Made by a program: the position numbers and the translations under genes. Positions 28,201 to 43,200 of a stretch of 64,000 nt of DNA are shown here, piece by piece; within the stretch, counting starts at the first letter, position 1, and each line of letters starts with the position of its first letter. The notes under the pieces were generated by a model, which ran no database searches, was not told where the DNA came from, and saw nothing but the letters and a program-made list of their open reading frames with translations. Source of the DNA: Lycorma delicatula (taxonomy: Eukaryota > Arthropoda > Insecta > Hemiptera > Fulgoridae). The stretch covers positions 85,080,515 to 85,144,514 of the forward strand of contig NC_134456.1 of the NCBI RefSeq assembly GCF_047948215.1, in the 5' to 3' direction.

Positions 28201-31200
28201 AAAAATCACTAAAAAGCTACTATTGCACAGCTATTGCATCAGAAGATTTTTCTTTAATGAAATTGATTTTAAAAACTTGATTTAAAATATTACATTTAAA
28301 GAGAAGTATGTTAACCTTATCAGTCACTGATATATAATGAAAAAAAAAATTATTTATAAAATATATAATTTTGCATAAATGAATTTGTCGTACATCAGTT
28401 ATTCTTTATTTTTATCTTTCAATTAACTGATTTTTGATTAACATCTGTATAAAATGGCTTCACTTTATATCAGTGATTTATCGCTGATGTTTAAATCAAT
28501 CTTGTTGAAAATGCGATTCGTCTGATGTTATAACAATGGTGTAGACGTCGAATCCCTTTGTCCATTTTACCACAGCTTTTCACAACAAATGCAGAGCGGT
28601 AGCATTTCTGTCTTTCATCCGGTAGGTTCTAGATTCAAATCCCAGTAAGCTGGCCGTTTTTCACACGCTACAAAAATTAATTTTTCATCGGAAGCTGTAA
28701 TCTGGCGCTTAACCACCGCTTGAAAGAAGAAATAAATAAATAATGAATTTTATAGTGTGTAAAAAAAATGCCAAGCTTGACTAGGGTTTGAAGCAAGAAA
28801 CTTCCTGATAAAAAACAGAGAAACTCATAAACAATAAGAACATACTAATAAACGAGATCGGTTAAGAAAATGCATCGCAATCTTCCCGAGCGAGTATGTC
28901 AACAATCATTATGATATTAGCCGCATTAATACTATCGGCTATTAAACAACAGTATATGTAGTTATGTTTTTGAAAGTACATTTCGATCAATGTTTCCGCT
29001 GTTAAAGAACCAAATCCATAATATATTTTTAACATTTTGATGTATAGTAATAAATCATATTTATAAGGTTAGATTTAACTAAAATTATTTAACATAATGT
29101 TTAAAGCTCTTTTTTTATCTTTATCTTAGATGTGAATTGAATAAACAAAAGTCAGATTATGAATTTATAAAATTATCTCTAGAAGATAAAATAGAAGAAA
29201 TTAATAGTGAAATAAAGAAAAATGAAAATACAATTGAAAGTTTGTTGAATGATGTTATGAAATCCGAGCAGAAATACGAAGAAAGCCGCAAACATGTAGC
29301 CGTCGCCAATGAATTGGTGAGTGGAAAGGATTTAGATCGTTCTTATTTTACAATTTACTTAAATAAATGATTATAAAATCTACACTAGCATAATAATACT
29401 AAAGTAATCATATTTTTCATATCATCCATAATTATGACAGTAATTTTAAGTTGAAGAGAATATCCTTATAGATAATAGCGAGCGACCGACAAGAATGTCT
29501 TGTGTTGCATTTTAATTAAAAGAAAAAAACAGAACAAAAACCCACTCGCTTATTTTGATGTATCGGAAACCACTACAGAGAAGAACAATGCTGTTTCTCA
29601 GAGAACTGTTATACTTTATCAACCGGTCAGAAATTTACGGCACACACGAACGATATGTTCGGAGAGGGGTCAAGGGATCTTTACGCCGATGACACAGCTT
29701 TTTATTACGAATCCTAAAGCGGTGGAGAGACTTCAGTGGCAGCCGGATTTAGTGGAGGCGTAGCTCGATTGGTGGACCTGGATAAATGACTTACTTCAGT
29801 AGCCGCCAGGGCCTCCATATACCCAACCGCACTAGTCCCGTTCCACCAGCGACTAAAATTCTCATATATCGGATTTACGTCTTACCGATCTACGCGTAGC
29901 CGGCACGGGGGCCGTTGTTGTGCTCCTCGCTTCAGAAAAAGCGGATGTTTTGGTCGTTCAAAACATCGCATTGCGGACGATTTTTGGAGCACCACGGTTC
30001 GAGAGAAACATCACACTTCTCTACGATGTCGGCATAAAGACCGTGTCGTTAGCGGGTGTAGCACAAGCGCGCAAACTCTTTGGGAGGGCTGTCGTATTCG
30101 AGTACCGGCATCTCAGAGATATCAGCTAAGAGGATCCTACCCCGGAGGATATAAGGAAAAGGTGTCACGCCGTGTTAGACGAACCATCGTGAATGGGACG
30201 TGAAACCGAGTAATGATAAACCAGCCGTGAGCTTCTACATCGGGTGATCCGGCCATAAACCTCAGAGCCCTGAAACGTTTTATACGAGGTCTGTTCAAAA
30301 AATAACCGAACATTTTTAATTACGCGCCAACGGATATATCTAGTGACGTGCGGATGGCAGCATTGTGTTCCGCATAACCTCCTCTGTAACTGCATGTTCT
30401 TGGATTGTTGATATATCATTTAGTTTTCGTGTTATTGTTATTTGACTGCAACGTGTTTAAGTGTTAGTAGCGATTTTTTTTTATTAAACTTTTGTCTCAG
30501 TGTCGTAGCTGTAAACCCAGTTTTCGTTTCCCGCTACAATCCTTTTCATAAAATTTTCATCGTCATCGGCTTGTTCAAAAAGTTGCCGACAAATGTCCAC
30601 TACGTTCTTTCTGCTGTTCGGTCATCAAACGAACAAACTTGCTGCATGTTCAATTTATCACTTAAAATGTCATAGCAAGATCCAATTGAGATCCTAACCT
30701 CTTCTGCAAGTTCTCTAACAGTCAATTTGATTGATTTTCTGAATGCGGGTGTCATCAATTGAAGTCGAAGGCCTTCCTGGTCGAGGTTCATCTTCACTTG
30801 ACTGACGATCACATGTTAAATCGTGAAAACCTTTCGTTACATTGCGTACGAGCCAGAGCATCTTTTCCGTAAGTTGAAAGTTGAAACGTTTCTATGAAAG
30901 GTTTTTCCAGCTTCACGCAAAAGTTTACGTTAAATCGTTGCTTCCGATAATCGCACATTACAAAAATCGCTACTAACACTTAAAGACGTTGCAATCAAAT
31001 AACAATAATACGAAAACTAATCGAGATATTAACAATCCAATAGCATATTGTGACAGAAGAGGTTATGCGAAACACAATGCTGCCAACCGCACGTCACTAA
31101 ATATCTCAGTTGGCGCGTAATTAAAAATCTTCGGTTATCTTCTGAACAGACCTTGTAAAATATAATGTTTGAAAAATTTTTAAACTATTTTTATTTTATT

Positions 31201-34200
31201 TTTCCCTTTGAATCGGATGTAGGCGAGTCATTACCGCCGGGAACCGTTGATAGTTACACGTTTCCCATCCGAAGCGTATTTTAAATAATTGATCTTGAGA
31301 GTTATTGTGGCCCTGGAAATTTCCTTTTATAGAGGGGCGCGTTCAAGTACAAGAGGAAACACTCGAGAATTTCATTACTTGACTGATTGGGATGCGCGGG
31401 AAGAGCCTAGGTAAGTCTTTGTTTGGTGAGCCTCAGACGAATCCGTGGCCCTGAAAAATTTTCTGCCGATGCTCCGCAGCAGCCTTCTTACTGTGCTGCG
31501 AGTTTACGGATCTATTTGTATATTTTGATATATTTGTATTCCTCCCCCTAATATTAGGACATTTGGTTTGCTTGGTATTTCTCCCGCTACCACCCCATTC
31601 GGTCGCCCTAAAGCATACGACCAAATGTCTGTGCCACAAACGGCTACTGGGCCTCAAAACAGTTTAGCGACCAGTATACTAAATAGCTCCTAAAGCTTAC
31701 CTAACAGCGTGAGCGGACTAAGCGCGGTGCCATACACTACCGGCTTACGGGTCCCAACTGCTCACTTGTCATATACAGGGTCATTCACGGGAACCGGATG
31801 TTTTTAAAATAATCATAAAAAATTGAATATTTAATTTAGAAAAGTTTTATTGGTACTGAAACACTTGTTAAATCAAAGCATTTGTTACTTACTCATGAAC
31901 AAAAAATTATGTCCGGCAAGTGATGTCCATTTTGGGCAATACATTGTTGTAGCCTTTCACGGTAACTGGCCTCAAATCTTTGCAGCATGTCTACATCAAT
32001 CTGGGTGACGTAATGACGAATTGCGATCTTTATGTCCTCCAATGTACGCGGTTTATTGCCGTACACACGCGATTTCAGAAACCCCCACAGAAAAAATCAC
32101 AACTACTCAAGTCGGGGGACCGAGGGAGCCAAGGAATGTAGCCGAATCTGGAAACGATCCGTCCCGGAAACAAGTTACGGAGAACAGCCATCGTTGCCCT
32201 CGTGTGCGCTGTAGCTCCATCCTGGTGGAATAACACATTTTGAAAATCGATTCCCTGGTTTCGTAACTCAGGGATGAAAAACGTATTCAACATCGCAATG
32301 TAACGATCAGCTGTTACAGTTACAGCACCGTCATTTTCTTCAAAAAATTATGGTCCAATAACACCGACCTTTCCTATTGCTCACCAGACAGTCAGCTTTG
32401 GGCTATGAGGTGGTCTCTCGTGAAGCTGATGTGGGTTTCTTTCTGCCCAATACCGTCAATTCTGTTTGTTGACGAAGCCATTCAGATGAAAATGGGCTTC
32501 GTCACTCATTAACAATAACAAATTTTCATTTTCTTCAAAAATGGTAAGCATTTGTCGACAAAATTGTAATCGCTGCGTGAAATCTTGAAGTCAATAACTG
32601 CTGCACGACGGCTATCTTGTAAGGATGGAAATGCAGAATTCGTCTTACCGTACTTGTGCTCATTTGAAGCGCTGCTGAATGCCTCTGAATAGAGCGGCGT
32701 GGGCTTCTGACAATGGCTTCCCTTACTCGTTCGATGTTCTCCGGAGTGCTAGCAGTTCGTTGGGACCCGGTGTTTTTTTCTTCAATATTGAACCACTTGT
32801 TCGAAGGTTGTTTACCCATCGCAATATTGTGTTACGAGAAGGGACACTTGCATTACGATGAATATTAAACTGACGGCGGAAATCTCGCTGAACAGCAGTT
32901 ACGGATTCGTCATTTCGCACAAAACTGTCATACGCGTACAGGCGTTGGTCTAGCGTCCACGGCTTCATCTCAACGACTAAAATGTAAATGCTATGAACAA
33001 GGGAAACGTCAGACACCAGCCACGTGCCCCTCCCACCACGAACGCCCGAGTACAACCCACTTCAAAAACATCCAAACATTGCTAAAATGGGTAGGCGCAC
33101 CCCGTCAACTACTAAAAATATATATGACATCCACAAATTAAAATTCATTCCGTCTAAACAGCAATTCGCTGCCACGCCCAGGTCGCTGAATGCCAGCAAG
33201 TTCCCGTCCACCATATTAAAGCGCTTGGAGCCTTAATTGGCTGGTTGTCAGCCATATATATCTCTAGGTTAGCTTCCCACAGCAGTGCGGTAGGAGTTTT
33301 TTCCCCTTAGGTAAACTACTGGTATCGGTTGAACAAAGCAACCGCATCAAGGAACTCCCATACGGTCCGACAATGCGGCTCTCGCCACATTGACTCGCCG
33401 CTTGTGAGTGGCCAATTTTCCCCTTGACTTTTAAGTCCAGGGTGGCCCGGTATCTGCCCCCTCCCCAAGAGCAGAGCAGTCAAACATCAGGGGTTCATTT
33501 GACTGGACCTCCCCACAGACGCACAGCTCATCAGCTGCCAGGCAGAACTGAAACAGATATTGGTTTAAATTATCATGGTTGGTGAGCACCTGGACACCTG
33601 TTGCCCTTAAAAACAAACTTGAGGCATACCATTCCCCCAGATCCTGTATAAATTTATACAAGGATCTTCCCTTAGTTGTGGAGTGCCATTCCAGCTGCCA
33701 TGCAGCTAGTATTAGGACATGTTCCTTTTCTTTTGTTTCAGGTCTGATACAGATGCTACAGACTGGTTACAGCGATAACCGAGGACACCTTTTCCGGCCC
33801 CGCGGTTCCCCCAAACTCTTCCTAGATGCATCTGGGTCTAGAAGAAAAGAGATTTTTTTCTTTACCCATTTTTTTTAAACACTTCTCATCGTAACTGGAA
33901 TAAGGCGATCGCCACTTCTTCTCGCAAAGGCAAATACTGCTATATCAATTTTAAGAACCTAACATCCTCTTTTCCAATCCAAGAAGATGAAGAAGACCGC
34001 CGACGCACAGCGACGAATGCGGAAGAAGAAGCCCTGCCGTCGCCCGACGGAAGAGAAGAGACCTGCAACTTTCGTTGTGCCGTCCTTTTTCAGGGCCACA
34101 GACCGATTTAAGGTTTACAGTTTGTAGATTATTTACAGCCGGTTTTACGGAAAAACAGGCTGAAGAAGAAGGAAGAACAAAAAACGATCCCCTACTACGG

Positions 34201-37200
34201 ATTGAACCCGACCGAGGCGTGATGATGAAGATAGCGCGAGTGTAAAAAAGCTTCCCGACTTTGTTTCACTGACCGACCAACCATCCTCCTTTCCTAATTC
34301 TTACAGTTATCACCGTCATCACATGCGACTTCCTCTGACGAGGGGAGTGCATCGCATCTGAGGTTCGTCAGGTGATCTGTGTTATCACACGTCGTAAAGC
34401 CCCCCGGGTACGATTGCATTACAGTGGAATTCCTTGTTTGCTCGTTACATGTGATTCTCGGTCATCTGACTAGAGTTTATAGTAGGATGCTTTCGCTGGG
34501 TATTTTCCCACCTGTTGTGGAGAATTGATATTGCTTTTTAAAGGTGGCGACAAAGATCCCACTATTAGTTCTTCTTACCGGCCTTTGACGCTCTTGCCTG
34601 TGGTTGGTAAGGTTTTTGAGAAAATTTAGTATCTCCGTATTAATAATAGGTTAACTTCTGAACATTTGTTGATGGACAGCCAATATGGCATCCGGCCTGG
34701 CAAGAGCACGGAGGACGCTATACTGAGAGTAATGAATATTGCCTCCTCCAGTGTATGTAAGTATGTGCTAGGTGTTTTTCTGGATATACCCGGGGCTTTT
34801 AACAACTTATGGTGGCCCTCTGCCTTGTTTCAAATGCAGTAGCTTGGTTTTACATGAAATGAAATAGAAACTCTCTGAAGTTATTTCAGCTATCCGACTG
34901 TTGCCCTTCGTGATGGCAGCTCAGAAATAGGGAAGACCCTGTCCAAAGGATGCCCGCAGGACACTGTACTGAGTCCCTTTCTTGGGATTATTGAGTTCAA
35001 TTCTATGCTGCGATTGAGGTTGACTAGTGGCTGCCGTATCATTGCTTATGAGGATGATGGACTATTGATGATTGACGGGGACTCGCGGAATGAGATAGAA
35101 TTTAGAACTGTCCATTCATGTGAGATTCTCAGGTTGTGGAATCTCCAGCATAAGATGATTTTCAGTCCGGAAAAAACCACAATGATGTTGCTAAAAAGGT
35201 TGGCTGGCCAATTCGCGTCAAGCGCGAATTTCAATGGCCGGCCTTTCTATCGGATATCTTTCTGTTCAAAAATACTTGGGTGTAATCCTTGATGAGAATC
35301 TTCTATTCAAGGAGCACCTTCAATATGGCCAAGAAGGCCGTTTATGCCTTTTTTTAAATTCGTAGAGTCAACCATCCCGATTGGGAGTTGATTGGAGCTG
35401 AGCGTGTTTGGGCTCATTGTATGGTCTTTAGGTGTTATAAGAACTTTCTCTTGAGCCCAGCATCTCCTTTTGTTGACTGTTATTGGCAAGACTGTCTCGC
35501 GAGAGACAATCTGTGTTATTGCAAGCATTAAGTCGATAGATATTCTTGCCACTGATCATAAGAAACGTTGTATTTCCAAGAAAGATACCTGCACAATAAA
35601 AAGAATGACAGTAGCAAGGGACCTTTGTCCAGCCTCTGTGATTATAAGGGAGATACATAAATCTCCCACTATCCTTGTGTTCCGTTTCCGTCATAATTTG
35701 TTCACAATGCAGAAAATGTTTGACACGGTTCTGCGACTACATCTACAATCCATATGCTTATGATTTTGGAGTCGATAGTAAATTTGAATTTAAACAAAAC
35801 AAGTATATTTGACTTTTATCCTTTTTGAATCCACGAGGTGTTATTAAAAAGGTTCTGAAAAAAAATTATAAAACATTCTGCGCTTAAAAAGCATGCGATA
35901 ATATTTTTTTGATTCAGGATATGGAAGGAACTGAAACAAAGATAAGTAGGTAAAAATTTTATATGAATCAAAATCTAAAAATTTAGATTTAGGTAATGCA
36001 AGTCGAGTAAAGACAGAACAGATAATGAAAATTGATGAAAGCGGTTTAAATATGTAAGCAGATTACATAGGTGTTGTATAATAATTACTATGCTCTTGTT
36101 TGCTCTCGTGAAAAAATTTAAAGAAACGGTTTGAAATGGAAATGCCACTTAAATGGTGGAACCAAGGTGGATACCGTGGTGTAATGGGGCGGGCACTCTG
36201 CACCCATTGTTTGGTATATTCCAGCATTATTAATACTCATTATAAAAATGTGTTTCTTTTTTCATAAAATTGATTAAATTGCAGGTTAAATATGAGATCT
36301 TTCGTCGACATTCTTAATTTTAAGAAAATGAAAGATATCACATACAGAACTGAATCGGCCATAATTGAAATGAGAAATGACTTTTAATTTGTTAAGAGTT
36401 ATAAACTAAGAGAAGCCAAAAAAGATACTTTTTTCAGGTACTTGTTTGATAATACCTGCAGGCAGAGCTTTGTGAAATATTTATCCGGCTGCTTTTATGT
36501 AAAGCTGTTAAGTGGAAAATGTTGAGACATCGTAGACCTACTTGATCCTAACTGTTTTACGTTATCTATACTTCTGCTAAAACAGTAAATCTCAAACTTA
36601 TGTTCTAATATTATAAAAAATATAAAATATTTTTTGAATTCTTCCTATAAACATAAGTAGTTAAAAAAGAGAAAATAAATTTACAAAAATAATAGAGCTG
36701 TATTTGCTGAGTTTTAAATAAGTATAAAAGAACTGATAAACACAATCACAAATCTTACATAGACTAGTACACGTTTAGGTTTGTAATTTTTTTAATAAAA
36801 ACTAGGTATTCATTTTTAATACAAGTTTGGAATATGAAAAATGTAATCTGAAAGTCTGTTTTTAAACTGGAATTGTTAGAAGATCAAATATAACTCGTTT
36901 TTTGATTCAGTTGTGATTTATATTACAATTATCATACCGATTAATTTCAAATGGCTCTGATGTAAATATAAATGCTGTTCCGGACAGATCTCTTATCATC
37001 CATCCCTTGAGTCCTCTATTACAACCGGATGGGAATTTTGAAATTTCCTTTTTGGAAGTCACAGCTGATCTTTACAGTATCAGAACTAATATTAACTGCT
37101 GGTGAATCTCATAAGAAATCAAAAACTTGTTCAAGTGATAATAATGTTACGTAAATTTTTTTGTTTTATTAAAACAGAAGTTTAGTGCTTAATTCATGTA

Positions 37201-40200
37201 CATCAAAGTAATAAAATAGATAAAAATTACATAAAAAAATTTTATTACAATTTTAATTGCTCAAAAGCATCTTTTTTAAGATTAATTATATTGCCAGGAT
37301 AAAAAATAAATTAAGTAAAAGTAAATCAAATGTCAAATGTCAATTTTTTTAAACAAATTCAGCTGTTAAATGCAATTTATTTTATTTTTTATTTCAAAAT
37401 CTATTGTGTACAAACCATACTTTTTTTCAATAGTACATCTTTTATTATAGTTTTGCAAGAATGATAACTAAACGCTGTTGATATCAGAGAAATTTATTTA
37501 TAAAGATATTTTTATAAATGCTCATTACAAGAATTTCCATCGTTGTAAATTATAATAATGATTTATTCATTGTATTGGTAATTGTTTTACATGCAAATGT
37601 AAAACAATTAACTCTATCAACAGTACCGGCCTCGGTGGCACAAGTGGTAGAGTCTCGGCCTTTCATCTGGAGGTACCAGGTTTGAATCCTGGTTAGGGTT
37701 GGCATTTTCACACGCTACATGTCATTCATTTCATCCTCTGAAGCAAAACCTAATGGTGTTCCCGTTATGAGGATAAAAGAAAAAACTCTATTGCAGTATT
37801 ATAATAAGAATATTATTTTATGTATTTTTTTGTTTTTAATTATTTTTTTAGATTAAAAAGTTGGAAAATGATATAGCTGAAACAAATAATCAATTTGAAA
37901 TAGAATTGTCAAAAAAACAAAATGAAATAAAAGACAAAGAGGAACTGCTAGTGAGTATTCAAACTGAAATTAGTGAAAACCGTGCTTTGAAGGCAAAATT
38001 GAAAGAACTTACAGAAGAAATCGAGATGATGGAAACTCTACAAAAAGAAAATTTAGACAAATTAGACAGTGACCTGAAATCAAAGTTACAGGTAAGTTTG
38101 TAAAATATATACTTCAAAAATTGTACAGAAAAGTTTATGTGTGTGTATATATATATATATATATATACTTTCCCATCTAGGTAGCGCTGTGCGCTACAGC
38201 AGGGTTATAGCTCTAGAAGGGAAAGTATTGTAATTGATTCGATTTGGGCATATATGGTTTTCACTGGATCTTGTCGTTTTGACACCTAAGGAACCCAAAA
38301 AACCGGATGGAAATTTTCCAGATGTTAATGTTCATATATATGTGTGTGTGTGTGTGTGCTCAGTATCCTTTAAATCACCTTTGGAACTACTGGATTGATT
38401 TTGACCAAATTTGGTCAGATTACTTCTATATATGGGACAGTGATGCCGTTAAAATGGCATCAATGCCCAGTGTTAATTAAAGCTCTTAATGGTCAACAGA
38501 CGTTTATTTATAAACGTCTGTTGGCTAGAGTAACAAATGAGGATATGTTGAGAAGTGTAGAAGAGGGAAGGAATATATTAAATACCACTTTAAGCAGGAA
38601 AAGGAACTGACTAAGACACTGTAGGAGAATAAAGTGCTTACCAATAAATGCAGTTTTAAGGATTAGTAAATGGAAAGAGAGGAAGGGGAAGAAGAAGAAG
38701 AAGATTTCAGTTGATTGATGGAGTTGTGGAAAGAGGAAAATATAAGGAAACAAAAACACTTGCACAGGACAGGAACAGGTGGAGAGGAGCCATGGCAAGA
38801 CCTTTCTTTTCTGTTTAGCCTCCGGAACCACCATAAGGTATTACTTCAGAGGATGTGATATGTATGAATGTAACTGAAGTATAGTCTTGTACAGTATCAT
38901 GCTGACCACTCCTGAGATGTGTGGTTAATTGAAATCCAACCACCAAACAACACCTATATCCACGATCTAGTATTCAAATCCATATAAAAAATACTACCTT
39001 TACTAGGATTTGAACCTTAGAACTCTTGTCTTCACCCAGGTTCGGTATGAACCAGGGTGACTTGTCCTGCACCATTTCAGTATTGAAATTCACAAGTAGT
39101 TCTATCAATGACTGACAGATAGCGTTGGAAGAGGTGAAAGCTTACAAGAAACACAACACACAAGTTGTGTAATGCATCAGTGGAAACGCGAATACCGTTC
39201 AGTAGGGTCTCGCAATGCACAAAAATTGCATGCATTAAAAAAATGCTGCACATTATGTGTTAGATGTATTAATGTGTATGTACAGATTTCATCTGAAATT
39301 TGTTGTCCAAATCATCACATTTGTCAATTAGCATCCAGTGATACCTGAGCAGAATAGGAAAAACAGTTCTGTATTTAAAAAAAGGATAACGGTTACATGG
39401 AAGATAATAATAAACCCAGCATAATGCTAGTTTTTATACTCTGATTCATTTATGAAGACTGTAGAGAGTTTTTGCAAAATATTTGTTTACATTTGGAAAA
39501 AAGAACATTAACATAGCTTCTAAACAACTCAGTAGTCACAAACGAACTGACTTGCAATATCTTATATCTTATCACATGTCCATACAGTGATTGGATGCAT
39601 ATATTTCTATGCTATAGTGTATGTAAAACCTAAAGGTGCATCTTTTCTACAAGCTACTTGCCTTCTCTACCCCACTCCTTAAACCCGGCATGTGGAACAT
39701 TTTTTTACTGGTTGCTACAAAAGTAAGACCTCAAAATGATATGCTTGTATTTATTATTGTTTATTCTACCATATTCATTTACTTTTGCTATTATTTATTT
39801 ATTTATTTAAACTTGTAGTTAAATTATTAATTATTTATTTCATATGTTATTTATTTATTTTGCTGTATTAATTTATTAATTTGAGCTATTATATAAATTA
39901 TTTTGTATGAAATCATTTTCTTTTACTTTTATAGAATATACTATGAATTAACATTTTAATTAATTAATGAAATTAATTTTATGTTTATTGTTGTACGCTT
40001 ATGGGAACTTAATATTTTTGTTGTACTCATAATTTTTTTTTAAATAAATTTAATAATGATTATAAATTATATTTCATTTACTCACATTTCTTTAACATTT
40101 TATTTATTTATTTTATTGTACAATTTAATGTTTTCATTTTGTAGTTTTGTAGGCCACAAAGCTCAAAAGAATATTAGTTAATTGGTGCATACGTGCTACT

Positions 40201-43200
40201 TAAAAATAATTTCATAAATAACTACGCCACATCAAAGAAAATCATAATATTATAGCCTCTAATAAATAAACAACTCATTACATATACTTCTGTATTACAT
40301 CATTGTTTCTGTTTATTTATAGCAAAACTTTAGTTTAATGTACTTGAAAAAAAAAACACATACTTTCAAGAAATAAATAAATTACCTCATACAAATCTTG
40401 AACAAAATATTAGGCATAAATAATTTTATTTGTAATAACATATTACCAGAACGTATTTCATTACTGTAACAGTAATGTCATAATTGGATACGGTACAAGT
40501 CATTGCAAATTAATTTATGTGACTTTTGGAATACCCTGCTTCAGCTGCTGGTGTGAGAAGAAGTCACTGAGTGATGTTAAAAGCAGTGGAGGGAATGCCA
40601 CAGTGTACTACTGACCAGCCTTCAGATATTACATGCACTATAGTACCTGTAATTGTTAAATTATGAAGAGCTAATCTTGTTGTAGTTACTGAAATTATTG
40701 TTACAGATTATTTAATAAAATTATTTCCTAATGAAGTAGGAATTTATAGTTAGTGTTGTATTACTTAAGTAAAATTCAGCATCATAAAACTGAATATTTG
40801 TAGTTTTTTATTCAAAATTGGGTGACTTCAAAAAGAACAAAGAAAGATTATTAGATTATTAGGTAGAAAGATTATTTTTTCAAGTCAATGTGAAGTTACG
40901 TGAACTGCACTGGTAGCAGTACTGTTCACCCACAATGAGAATAGAGCTCTAAAGAATGTAGTAGCAGTTAGCTATTAACATGTATGTGAGAGCACATACA
41001 TTACGTGTGTGTGTGAGAGACAGATATACAAAGGGGACTGTTATTTCCCTCTGCATGCCTCATACCACAACTCTATTCTCGTGCTGGCTAAACAGTATCT
41101 TCTCCAACAAGTAAACTTCTTGTCCTCTAATTTCCAACCTGCATGCATATGTGCATGCAGGTTGAAAATCTCACATCTTTCCTTGAGATTTTCACTTTTC
41201 TGCTTGAAGTACTGTATAATGTTTATTTTTGTAAAAATGTAATCGATAATTTTAAATCAACAACAATAAGAAATTAAAGAATAATAATAACAATAAGAAC
41301 CATTTTAATCAACAAATGTTAAGTTGAATATTTTGAAGTCTGTGATGAAAAGTGATCTACGATATGGTGTTCTGCTGTAACATGCAACTTGTACAGTGAA
41401 CCTTAGTTTATACTGAATCATGCTGTGATGAAACATACACTATCCAACTTTTGCTACATGTTGTCTTATTAGTTGTAAAATCGATTTCTTTTGGATCAGT
41501 CATTAACATTTATAATCAGTTACTATGTACGTATCTTTCAAATAAATGTTTGTGAGTAGTGACAAACTACGTTAGATGCACCACAGGATGTAACAAAAAT
41601 AAAAATAAAAATTAAGGAAATTAAACCTTTTTGTTGCATTATTAAACTAGTTTAAATGACACACATGCATGAGCACACACAGATATTGACACTATGTATG
41701 TAATTCAAACTTCTTTTTTTTCAGATAAAACAAGCTATTTTTGAGGAAAAGAAAAAAGAATTAGAATTAGAGTATAACAAAAGGAAGAAAATGGTTTCAG
41801 ATCTACAGAATGAGCTTATTGATGAGCAGAAAAAAGAGTTACATTTAATTAAAGTTGTTCATAAATTAAATCACATCAATGAGCAAAATAAAAAAGAACT
41901 TGTAAGTAAATTATTTCTCAATTTTTAATAGATTATTATTTTTATGTTTATTGTTGTTTTTTACATTTTTAGATACTTATTAAAAACCATGTAATTTTTT
42001 TGTTGTGCAATAAAGATAACAGCAGTCAGTATCTATTATAAATTACACATAAAAATAAATTCTAGAGAAGAGGTTGGTAAGTTTGGGAGAGAATTGAAGT
42101 TGAGAACTCTTAAGTCAAAAAATGTTTTAAGACATTTATTTAGCTGTACCATCTTTTCTTCTCATTCTGCACTGTTATTTTTTTCATCAGTCAGTAGTGG
42201 AAAAAGATTTTTTTGTACAGATTTTTTTGATTTTCATAGGCTATATATATACAAAAACTGAATAACTCTGTCTTAAGTAGTAAATACAAGTCATATGTAG
42301 TTTTGCATTATAAGACAAATGAGCAAATGTTTTGTATGTAAGGTTTATTTTGTTATTTGTTTTCATATTTTGTTTATTTTATCATACGAAAGGAAAAATT
42401 AACGCATGTTTTATTTTTCAGGCAAGATTTGCAAATGTTATTAAGGCACTGGATGTTAAACTTAATGCAGTTGCTTTAACTGTCACTCGTTGGAGTAAGG
42501 AGAAAGAATCTGTAAGTGTTGTGTGGAAAAGTTATTGGGTAACACTGTTTTTATTTTTTATTTTTTGTAAGGGATCGATTAAGGAAAAACTTCTGAAAAA
42601 GAGAAGACTGCTGATAATTGAATGACAACTGATGGGGTTTGAAGAATAGAAACTTGTAGAAAAGTGTAGTTACTGTACTTAGTTCTCTATTAAAGGCAGA
42701 ACACTACTTATATCCTAAAAAAAATGCATTGTTATCTTCCAAGAGAATATTTTTGATATCTCTTCTATAATGTAGTAGATGACATCTTGAGTAAAATATT
42801 CTTTAGCCACAGCAGTTACTCGGTTAAGTCTGTGGGTGCATCTAATTACTAGGAGTTAGATAAGGGTCTAAAGACTGAATAATTTAAAATGATAAATGAA
42901 AAATGAGGTTTAGATGAGATAGAAATTAGTATGGTAAGATAAAAAATAGAACAGAATATTTGGTGAGAAATTAAAAGAATAATTTACAGAAAATAAAGAA
43001 CAAAGGATAGGAGTAAGAATAAATAAGGTAAAACAATGAAAATACTGTTGTTACAAACAACATATTGAAAGAAATAATACAGTGGGAATAGATTTAAAGT
43101 TCAACCTGACGATAACACTAAACAGATTTATACGTCAGCCTCCCTAGCGTAAGATGAAGATAGGAAATAAATATAATATGCTGTTATTGGATGTGATATC

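Larger units (their letters stand above)
21251..29129. other. intron 6
   Basis: About 7.9 kb. It holds a SINE-like piece, an R1-clade 5' fragment, a near full-length RTE-type LINE and two SINE fragments. The stretches 21915-23400 and 26645-28580 are plain AT-rich DNA in which I see nothing; a 75-codon hydrophobic frame at 22066-22293 lacks support. The acceptor is ATCTTAG. Confidence 0.6.
38092..41724. other. intron 8
   Basis: It holds two microsatellites, an insect-type dispersed repeat, a LINE C-terminal piece and a SINE (38.1-39.0 kb), then AT-rich DNA with TTTATTTATT-type runs. A perfect hairpin is at 41135-41164. No further exon was found. It ends with TTTTTCAG. Confidence 0.6.

Noticed and set aside
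32679..33236. + strand frames over 32.0-33.2 kb
   Set aside because: They are shadows of the - strand transposase remnant, which carries the recognisable motifs.
36160..36215. tRNA-like GGTGGATACCGTGGTG segment
   Set aside because: No B box and no cloverleaf pairing was found downstream.
37626..37700. A functional tRNA gene
   Set aside because: A and B boxes are present, but the acceptor stem does not close and a SINE body with an A-rich tail follows, so this is a SINE head.
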